64,000 nucleotides of DNA, taken from NCBI RefSeq assembly GCF_016757755.1, contig NZ_CP068437.1, positions 4,836,001 through 4,900,000 on the forward strand, read 5' to 3'. The stretch is from Shewanella sp. KX20019. Lineage in GTDB: Bacteria > Pseudomonadota > Gammaproteobacteria > Enterobacterales > Shewanellaceae. The notes beneath the pieces were generated by a model. The model saw only the letters and a program-made list of their open reading frames with translations, ran no database searches and was not told the origin of the DNA. Made by a program: the position numbers and the translations under genes. How positions within the stretch are numbered: the first letter of the stretch is position 1; the number at the start of each line of letters is the position of its first letter. Positions 57,639 through 64,000 of this stretch are shown here, one piece after another.

Positions 57639-58952
57639 TTAGAAACGGTAACTAGTTTGAATACCGACTAACAAAATATTACCGCTGGTCGTGCCGGTAA
57701 AAGTACCACCAAAATGTGCAGATGAATCATCTGATGGGATACCTGGACGGGGCTCAACCACTGGAGATTCATCAGCAAAAATGTAAGTCAGGCCAAAATC
57801 CATATCGAAGTTTTCGCTAATGCGGTAACCCATACCGGCACTCAACCAGAGACGATCCATTTCAGGAATCGTTAAAGTGCGGTTTGCATCTGACACAGCA
57901 GACTTATCAAGAGCAATACCCGCTCTCATGCTAAGAGTATCGTTTAGCTGGTAGGTTGTACCCAGTGCAAAACGATAGTTATCTTCCCAATTCTCTTGCT
58001 TCACTAGCTGAGTCGGCTCAGATAGCGCAGGAATAACGGCTTCAAGCTTGTCAAACGAACTCCAATCAGTCCAGTTGATGCTGGCATGGATCGCTAACTT
58101 CTCACTTAATTGATGGAATGACGCAATTTCAGCAGTTGCTGGCAATGACAGCTCCATAGAGCCTGCCATGTTCATATTTGGATCCATAGGGTTAAACGCT
58201 AAACCTTTAGCATCACCTTCAAGATTTTGATCGACCGCTGAGCGGTAGTTAAATCCGATACGGTTATCGGCATTGACCTGCCACGCACCACCTAACTGCC
58301 AGCCCCAAGCGGTGTCATCGCCTTCCATGTACTTAAGCGTTGTTCCCTTCGGCACTGGCAAGTTACCGACTGGCGTCGGTAGAACGGTATCAGCAGAACT
58401 TTTAGCACCAATGCTACCTTCGCCAATAACAAAACGTACTCCAGCACCTATGCTAAATTGCTCATTAATACGGTAAGCCACATTCGGGTTAATTTCGATT
58501 GTGGTCACTGACGCTTCATTACCAAATTGAGTACCGCGGAAATCATCATCAAGCTCGGTCGCCATGCCAAAGTTACTGCCAAGCGCTAAACCGACAAACC
58601 ACTGCTGGTTTATCTGATGCGAAACATAGAAGTTTGGAATAACAGCATCGTCAGCAATATCCATTGCCGAGGTAGGGTTAGTACCATCGGTATAGGTCAC
58701 TTCGCCATTGATATCAATATTCGGCATAACCAAAATGGCGCCAGCCGTCATTTGGGTACCTGTTAAATAGGTAAGCATCGCTGGATTACGAAACTGCGCC
58801 GCAGCGTTATCAGCCATTGCCGCTTCACCAGCAAATGCACGACCAAGGCCCGTAGCCGAGTATTCTGCTAGCTGAAATCCAGCTGCTTGAACCTGTGTCA
58901 CATTCCCCAAAAGTACCGAGCTAACGGCAAGTGTTAATAAACGCTTATTCAT
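57639..58952 (-). CDS. fadL: FadL-family outer-membrane transport protein
   Basis: 437 residues with a signal peptide (cleavage after VQAAG-like region, about residue 24). The mature N-terminus GFQLAEYSATGLGRAFAGEAA and the FRNPAMLTYL motif are FadL hallmarks, forming the hatch domain. The rest alternates amphipathic beta strands and ends with aromatic YRF, typical of outer-membrane barrels. It imports long-chain fatty acids or other hydrophobic compounds. The gene is monocistronic. The symbol is by family and the substrate is not proven. Confidence 0.9.
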   Translation of the reverse strand: MNKRLLTLAVSSVLLGNVTQVQAAGFQLAEYSATGLGRAFAGEAAMADNAAAQFRNPAMLTYLTGTQMTAGAILVMPNIDINGEVTYTDGTNPTSAMDIADDAVIPNFYVSHQINQQWFVGLALGSNFGMATELDDDFRGTQFGNEASVTTIEINPNVAYRINEQFSIGAGVRFVIGEGSIGAKSSADTVLPTPVGNLPVPKGTTLKYMEGDDTAWGWQLGGAWQVNADNRIGFNYRSAVDQNLEGDAKGLAFNPMDPNMNMAGSMELSLPATAEIASFHQLSEKLAIHASINWTDWSSFDKLEAVIPALSEPTQLVKQENWEDNYRFALGTTYQLNDTLSMRAGIALDKSAVSDANRTLTIPEMDRLWLSAGMGYRISENFDMDFGLTYIFADESPVVEPRPGIPSDDSSAHFGGTFTGTTSGNILLVGIQTSYRF

Positions 58953-59464
58953 TTGTATTCTCTAATTATGTAATTACAACAAGTAGAGTAATCACTCCAC
59001 TTAAAAGTGCAGCGGATTTTACAAGCACAGAATATCTTTACAAGCGCTTTAAGAAAAACAGCATAAAACACCACACAAAGAAGCGCATCACAGTGAGAAC
59101 GAATCACAGGTCACGTTCTAATATTGAAAACAGGATACAAACAGGTAAAAAACGTCGCTGAAATAGATATTGCAAAATAGAAAGTTAGAAAACAAAATCA
59201 GTAAATACAAAAAGATACAAACGCAAAAACAAAAGAACAAATGTTCACTAAAAAAGTAGGCTTTCAGCAGCACAAATCACTAGCCTAAATAATGCAGTAC
59301 TCTGCAATCTACATAAAATATCAATTTACTACTTAATTACAACACCTTAACTATTGCAGGGTTACATTTAAAACAAAAGCCATTTAGGTTTAAACCTAAA
59401 TGGCTTCCTTGAAACAATAGCCTGGTACAGATGTACGCTTAAAGTTTACATCTTAAGCCATAGA
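58953..59464. other. Intergenic region between fadL and leuD
   Basis: 512 bp, AT-rich, with the leu operon terminator at 59376-59405. The remainder, presumably the fadL promoter region, has no supported gene; a rightward ORF of 76 codons at 58931 overlaps the fadL start and is dismissed. Confidence 0.6.
59376..59405 (-). terminator. Terminator of leuABCD (30-bp perfect palindrome)
   Basis: AAGCCATTTAGGTTT and its exact complement follow each other with no spacer. On the minus strand the hairpin is followed by TTGTTTT. It lies 60 bp after the leuD stop. Confidence 0.85.
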
Positions 59465-60070
59465 TCAAACTCGCCAAGCGGGGAGGTTTGCTTCATAACT
59501 CGCAATTGCATCCGATTGCGCTAACGTCAATCCAATCGCATCCAAACCATTCAACAAATTATGTCTGGCAGAACCTGCTATTTGAAAGCTAAACACCGCC
59601 CCTGACGGTGATGTTACGGTTAATGCTTGCAGATCAACATTAACCTCGGCGCCTGGCTGCGCTTCAATCTCGGTGATTAACTGATCGACCTGCGCTGCCG
59701 TTAAACGCACCGGCAACAAACCATTATTGATTGAGTTACCATAAAAAATGTCGGCAAAGCTCGGAGCTATAATGACTTTTAGGCCAAAGTCAGCCAGTGC
59801 CCATGGGGCGTGCTCTCGACTAGAACCACAGCCAAAGTTCTCTTGCGATACCAAGATCGAAGCCCCCTTATAGCGGGGTTTGTTTAGACTAAAATCGGGA
59901 TTAGGTTGATCGCCAGCGTCGTCAAGATAACGCCAGTCATGGAATAGGTGAATACCAAAGCCATCACGAGTCACTTTTGACAAGAACTGCTTTGGAATAA
60001 TCTGGTCGGTATCAATATTTGCGCTTTCAATGATAACCGCAAGCCCTGTGTGTGCAATAAATGGTTGCAT
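59465..60070 (-). CDS. leuD: 3-isopropylmalate dehydratase small subunit LeuD
   Basis: 201 residues. The swivel-domain motifs IDTDQIIPKQFL near the start and NFGCGSSREHAPWAL near 80 are present. Together with LeuC it isomerises 2-isopropylmalate. Last gene of the operon, 11 bp after leuC. Confidence 0.97.
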   Translation of the reverse strand: MQPFIAHTGLAVIIESANIDTDQIIPKQFLSKVTRDGFGIHLFHDWRYLDDAGDQPNPDFSLNKPRYKGASILVSQENFGCGSSREHAPWALADFGLKVIIAPSFADIFYGNSINNGLLPVRLTAAQVDQLITEIEAQPGAEVNVDLQALTVTSPSGAVFSFQIAGSARHNLLNGLDAIGLTLAQSDAIASYEANLPAWRV

Positions 60071-60081
60071 AACTTAACTCT

Positions 60082-61482
60082 CTAGTAAGGTTTACGGATA
60101 TCAACAAAATGGCCTGCAACAGCTGCTGCAGCGGCCATAGCGGGACTCACCAAGTGAGTACGGCTACCTCGCCCTTGTCGACCTTCAAAGTTACGGTTAC
60201 TGGTCGAGGCGCAGCGATCGCCAGCTTCTAACTTATCGTCATTCATGGCCAGACACATAGAGCAACCAGGCAAACGCCACTCAAAGCCTGCATCCAAAAA
60301 TATCTTATCTAAACCCTCTGCTTCAGCTTGCTCTTTCACCAGTCCAGAACCTGGCACCACTATCGCAGTCACCCCTTGGGCTACTTGACGCCCTTTAGCA
60401 TGAACCGCTGCAGCGCGAAGATCCTCAATACGAGAGTTAGTACATGAGCCAATAAAGACCTTATTAATACCTACATCTGTCATTAAAGTGCCTGCACTCA
60501 AATCAACATATTCAAGTGCTTTCTCAATACTCGAACGAACAGTTGAATTACTGGCATCAATTGGATTAGGCACCAATTGGTCAATCGCGACGACTTGCCC
60601 AGGGTTGGTACCCCAGGTTAGCTGTGGAGCGATATCCGCCGCTTCAAGTGTCACAGTCGCATCAAATACTGCATCAGCGTCTGTTTTTAATTCTGCCCAA
60701 GCCGCTACGGCTTGTTCCCAATTGTCGCCTTTCGGGGCGAATTCGCGACCCTTTAAGTACGCAGCGGTGGTTGAGTCAGGTGCAATCATGCCTGCTTTGG
60801 CGCCCATCTCGATAGCCATATTACACACGGTCATGCGGCCTTCCATGGTAAGATCTTCAATAGCTTCACCACAAAACTCGACCACGTAGCCAGTACCGCC
60901 ATCCATACCAATCTTACCGATAATGGCTAATACGATATCCTTTGCGGTAATGCCATCAGCGACGTGACCACGCACCTCAATCTTCATGGTCTTGGCCTTT
61001 AGCTGACGTAATGTCTGCGTTGCCATTACATGTTCAACTTCCGAAGTGCCAATACCAAAAGCTAATGCACCAAAAGCACCGTGGGTTGCAGTATGAGAAT
61101 CGCCACATACAATCACGGTGCCCGGTAGGGTAATACCCAACTCAGGACCCATAACATGCACAATACCTTGGTTTTTATGGTGAATATCGTAAAGACGCAC
61201 ACCAAACTCTTTACAGTTGCGCTCCAATGTCTGCACCTGGGTGCGCGCCATAATGCTTAAGGCATCTAAGCTAGCACTAGTGGTAGAAGTATTGTGATCC
61301 ATAGTGGCGAAGGTCTTTTCTGGGGCGCGCATTTTGCGACCCGCTACTTGCAAACCACTAAATGCCTGCGGCGATGTCACTTCATGGACTAGATGTCTAT
61401 CGACATAGATAATTGGCGCTTCACCTTCGGCAGCAACCACAATATGGTCATCCCATACCTTTTCATATAACGTCTTAGCCAT
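60082..61482 (-). CDS. leuC: 3-isopropylmalate dehydratase large subunit LeuC
   Basis: 466 residues of the aconitase family. The [4Fe-4S] cysteines are visible in IGSCTNSR (near 347) and LPGCSMCLAMN (near 407-410). GDSHTATHGAFGALAFG near 132 is the substrate loop. 2 bp after leuB. Confidence 0.97.
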   Translation of the reverse strand: MAKTLYEKVWDDHIVVAAEGEAPIIYVDRHLVHEVTSPQAFSGLQVAGRKMRAPEKTFATMDHNTSTTSASLDALSIMARTQVQTLERNCKEFGVRLYDIHHKNQGIVHVMGPELGITLPGTVIVCGDSHTATHGAFGALAFGIGTSEVEHVMATQTLRQLKAKTMKIEVRGHVADGITAKDIVLAIIGKIGMDGGTGYVVEFCGEAIEDLTMEGRMTVCNMAIEMGAKAGMIAPDSTTAAYLKGREFAPKGDNWEQAVAAWAELKTDADAVFDATVTLEAADIAPQLTWGTNPGQVVAIDQLVPNPIDASNSTVRSSIEKALEYVDLSAGTLMTDVGINKVFIGSCTNSRIEDLRAAAVHAKGRQVAQGVTAIVVPGSGLVKEQAEAEGLDKIFLDAGFEWRLPGCSMCLAMNDDKLEAGDRCASTSNRNFEGRQGRGSRTHLVSPAMAAAAAVAGHFVDIRKPY

Positions 61483-61484
61483 TG

Positions 61485-62579
61485 TTAAACACCTTCTCTT
61501 ACAAGTTGAGCAATATAATCGCCCATTTCACGGGTTGATTTCGCATTATGACGCTCTTCACTCGACAGTAGCTCACCCGTTAAATAACCATCGCTTAGTG
61601 CTTTACCTACCGCAGATTCAATCGCTGTAGCGGCTGCATCTTGCTTTAAGCTATGACGTAGTAATAGTGCAGCAGACAAAATCTGCGCCACTGGATTAGC
61701 AATACCTTGACCTGCAATATCTGGCGCACTGCCACCGGCTGGCTCATATAAGCCAAAACCTGCGCTGTTCATGCTGATAGATGATAACAGGCCCATAGAA
61801 CCGGTTAGCATGGCAATTTCATCTGAGATAATATCGCCAAATAGGTTCGAACAAAGCATCACATCGAACTCATCTGGACGACGTAATAGCTGCATGGTCG
61901 CGTTATCAATATAGATATGTTCAAGCTCAACATCTGGATAGTCTTTGGCGACCGTTTCAACCACTTCACGCCATAGCACCGAACAAGCCAACACATTTGC
62001 CTTATCGACAGAGGTGACTTTTTTACGGCGCCCTTGAGCAGTCTCGAAGGCAATCTTCGCGATACGCGTGATCTCTTTGCGGCTATAGCGCATGGTATCA
62101 AAAGCTTCTTCGTTTTCGCCCTCACCTTGACGACCTTTAGGCTTACCAAAATAGATACCACTGGTGAGCTCGCGTACACAAAGTACGTCAAAACCACGCG
62201 ATGAAATATCGCTGCGTAGCGGTGACATATGCTCAAGCCCAGCATGCAATTTAGCCGGGCGCATATTACAAAACAGTTCAAAGTGACCACGCAGAGGCAA
62301 CAAGGCTCCGCGTTCTGGCTGATCATTTGGCGCTAAATGTTCCCACTTAGGACCGCCGACAGAGCCAAAAAGAATAGCGTCTGCGGCTTCACAGCCTTTT
62401 AGAGTTGCGTCAGGTAAAGGGCAACCTTGATTATCAATAGCGGCGCCGCCAACATCATAATCCGTATATTCAATAGAAAGCGCGAAGCGTTCCTCTATAG
62501 CCGTTAGCACTTTACGGGCCTCTGCCATGACTTCAGGACCAATACCATCTCCAGCCAACACTGCTATTTGATAACTCAT
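61485..62579 (-). CDS. leuB: 3-isopropylmalate dehydrogenase LeuB
   Basis: 364 residues. GDGIGPEV near the start, the substrate-binding RGHFELFCNMRPAK near 97 (Arg residues for malate), and SNLFGDIISDE near 245 with the metal-binding Asp. GLYEPAGGSAPDIAGQ lies near 285. It oxidatively decarboxylates 3-isopropylmalate with NAD+. Confidence 0.97.
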   Translation of the reverse strand: MSYQIAVLAGDGIGPEVMAEARKVLTAIEERFALSIEYTDYDVGGAAIDNQGCPLPDATLKGCEAADAILFGSVGGPKWEHLAPNDQPERGALLPLRGHFELFCNMRPAKLHAGLEHMSPLRSDISSRGFDVLCVRELTSGIYFGKPKGRQGEGENEEAFDTMRYSRKEITRIAKIAFETAQGRRKKVTSVDKANVLACSVLWREVVETVAKDYPDVELEHIYIDNATMQLLRRPDEFDVMLCSNLFGDIISDEIAMLTGSMGLLSSISMNSAGFGLYEPAGGSAPDIAGQGIANPVAQILSAALLLRHSLKQDAAATAIESAVGKALSDGYLTGELLSSEERHNAKSTREMGDYIAQLVREGV

Positions 62580-62643
62580 ACGACAATTAACTCCTTTAAT
62601 TTTTCTAAATTCGGCTACATCTAATCATTACTGTGTTTAACCT

Positions 62644-64000
62644 CTAAACACAGCCTAGCTCTTGTTTATTCTGCTTAATTTTCTGCTTACAATCAGCGAC
62701 TTTATCGGCTCGCCACGTTAGGTTCATCACATGAACTAATGCTTTAACAGAGGCCTCTACAACGTCGGTCGCAAGCCCTACACCATGAAAATTCTGCTGA
62801 TGATAACTGGCGGTAATGTCAACCTGACCCAGCGCATTTTGCCCTTCGCCTTTTGCGCCAAGTTGGTAGCTAGTAATATCAATCTCACAACCACTCGCAC
62901 GTGCAACGGCTTTATAAGCAGCATCGACAGGGCCATTACCAATAGCGGCTTCGGTAACGGTCTCACCATTAACTTCAACTTTAACCGTGGCTGTTGCGCT
63001 GCCTTCGGTAGAATCTGAATGCACCACTAACTGCTGTAATTTAAAATGATCATCATCTTCGGCTTGTGCTTCCATAAAGGCTAGCGCTTCAAGATCGTAA
63101 TCAAATACCTGGCCTTTTTTGTCCGCTAACACCAAGAAATCGTTATACAACACATCCATATCGTAATCTTGCTCACCATAGCCAAGTTCGCTCATGCGGT
63201 GCTTAATCACGTGTCTTCCAGAGCGTGACGTCATATTCAGGTTGCTACGGTTCAAACCGATACTTTCTGGCGTCATGATCTCGTAAGTATTCTGTGCCTT
63301 TAACATGCCATCTTGATGAATACCGGAAGAGTGAGTAAAAGCGTTAGCCCCCACTATCGCCTTGTTTGCCTGCACCGGCATATTACAAAGCTGACTGACC
63401 AAACTCGAGGTACGATGGATCTCTTTGGCATTAATGCCAGTCTCTAATCCCAACGCGCCTTTACGAGTTGATAGGATCATCGCGATCTCTTCTAACGAAC
63501 AGTTACCTGCACGTTCACCAATACCATTGACGGTACACTCAATTTGGCGGGCACCATGTTGCACCGCAGTAATAGAGTTGGCCACCGACAAACCAAGGTC
63601 ATCATGACAGTGAACTGAAATAACAGCTTGGTCAATATTCGGTACACGATTAAACAGAGTCTGAATAATGCCACCAAATTCACTCGGTACCGTATAACCG
63701 ACAGTGTCAGGAATATTAATCGTGCGAGCACCAGCTTTAATCGCCTCTTCAACCATTCTACAAAGGTTATCAATCGGCGTACGGCCGGCATCTTCACAGG
63801 AAAACTCAACATCATCGGTAAATCGGCGCGCATACTTAACAGCACTCACAGCCATTTCCAACACCTGGTCAAAAGAGCGCTTAAGCTTATTTTCAACATG
63901 AATTGTTGAGGTTGATATAAAGGTGTGGATACGGAACTGATCGGCCACCGATAATGCCTGTGCCGCCGCGTCTATATCTTTCTCTAGGGCTCGTGATAGC
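62644..64000 (-). CDS. leuA: 2-isopropylmalate synthase LeuA (5' end beyond right edge)
   Basis: The frame is open through the right edge (LSRALEKDIDAAAQALSVADQF upstream of position 63948, quoted in part), so the GTG at 63948 is not the start. Metal-site HCHDDLGLSVANS near the middle is the HxH motif. NGIGERAGNCSLEE and the C-terminal LeuA regulatory domain (from about codon 330 of the visible part) follow; the latter binds leucine for feedback inhibition. First gene of leuABCD, 64 bp before leuB. The promoter and any leader peptide lie off the window. Confidence 0.96.
   Translation of the reverse strand, partial: LSRALEKDIDAAAQALSVADQFRIHTFISTSTIHVENKLKRSFDQVLEMAVSAVKYARRFTDDVEFSCEDAGRTPIDNLCRMVEEAIKAGARTINIPDTVGYTVPSEFGGIIQTLFNRVPNIDQAVISVHCHDDLGLSVANSITAVQHGARQIECTVNGIGERAGNCSLEEIAMILSTRKGALGLETGINAKEIHRTSSLVSQLCNMPVQANKAIVGANAFTHSSGIHQDGMLKAQNTYEIMTPESIGLNRSNLNMTSRSGRHVIKHRMSELGYGEQDYDMDVLYNDFLVLADKKGQVFDYDLEALAFMEAQAEDDDHFKLQQLVVHSDSTEGSATATVKVEVNGETVTEAAIGNGPVDAAYKAVARASGCEIDITSYQLGAKGEGQNALGQVDITASYHQQNFHGVGLATDVVEASVKALVHVMNLTWRADKVADCKQKIKQNKQELGCV

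Overview
The window looks like a chromosomal segment of a marine Shewanella. The 16S rRNA, a dcw cluster without ddlB, a DddY-type DMSP lyase with periplasmic respiratory partners, and the low-to-moderate GC all fit that genus. The genus is inferred from recognised gene content, not from a database search.

Region 1 (1-11.9 kb) is an accessory metabolic region. A DMSP lyase (dddY, cut by the left edge) is followed by a secreted tetraheme cytochrome and a Tat-exported fumarate-reductase-like flavoprotein, probably an acrylate reductase. Then come a LysR regulator, the acryloyl-CoA reductase gene acuI, an aldehyde dehydrogenase, a YjjI-type glycyl radical enzyme with its YjjW activase, a second LysR gene and trmL. 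The likely logic is that DMSP is cleaved in the periplasm to DMS and acrylate, acrylate is used as a terminal electron acceptor in the periplasm, and acrylate that enters the cell is detoxified through AcuI. Two kinds of dyad-symmetric candidate operator lie in the divergent intergenic regions.

Region 2 (11.9-33.3 kb) holds three rRNA operons in a row, all read on the minus strand. The first two are near-identical copies exactly 6684 bp apart with no tRNA in the 16S-23S spacer. The third carries tRNA-Ile and tRNA-Ala in the spacer and a 5S-tRNA-Thr-5S end, the same layout as E. coli rrnD. Every operon has two sigma70-type promoters, a boxA, and a perfect DnaA-box sequence upstream. Degenerate copies of the terminator and the 5S 3' end litter the gaps, and a decayed IS630-type transposase lies between operons two and three. 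The third operon has a terminator-like hairpin inside its 16S-23S spacer.

Region 3 (33.3-54.6 kb) is core genome on the minus strand: the dcw cell-wall and division cluster from mraZ to ftsZ, followed by lpxC, a divergent dciA-like gene, an M23 peptidase gene and secA. The mraZ promoter is followed by four 10-bp-spaced GTGG repeats that look like the MraZ operator.

Region 4 (54.6-64 kb) holds a small charged protein of unknown function, glpK with an upstream secreted NTF2-like protein, a FadL-type porin, and the leuABCD operon, with leuA cut by the right edge.
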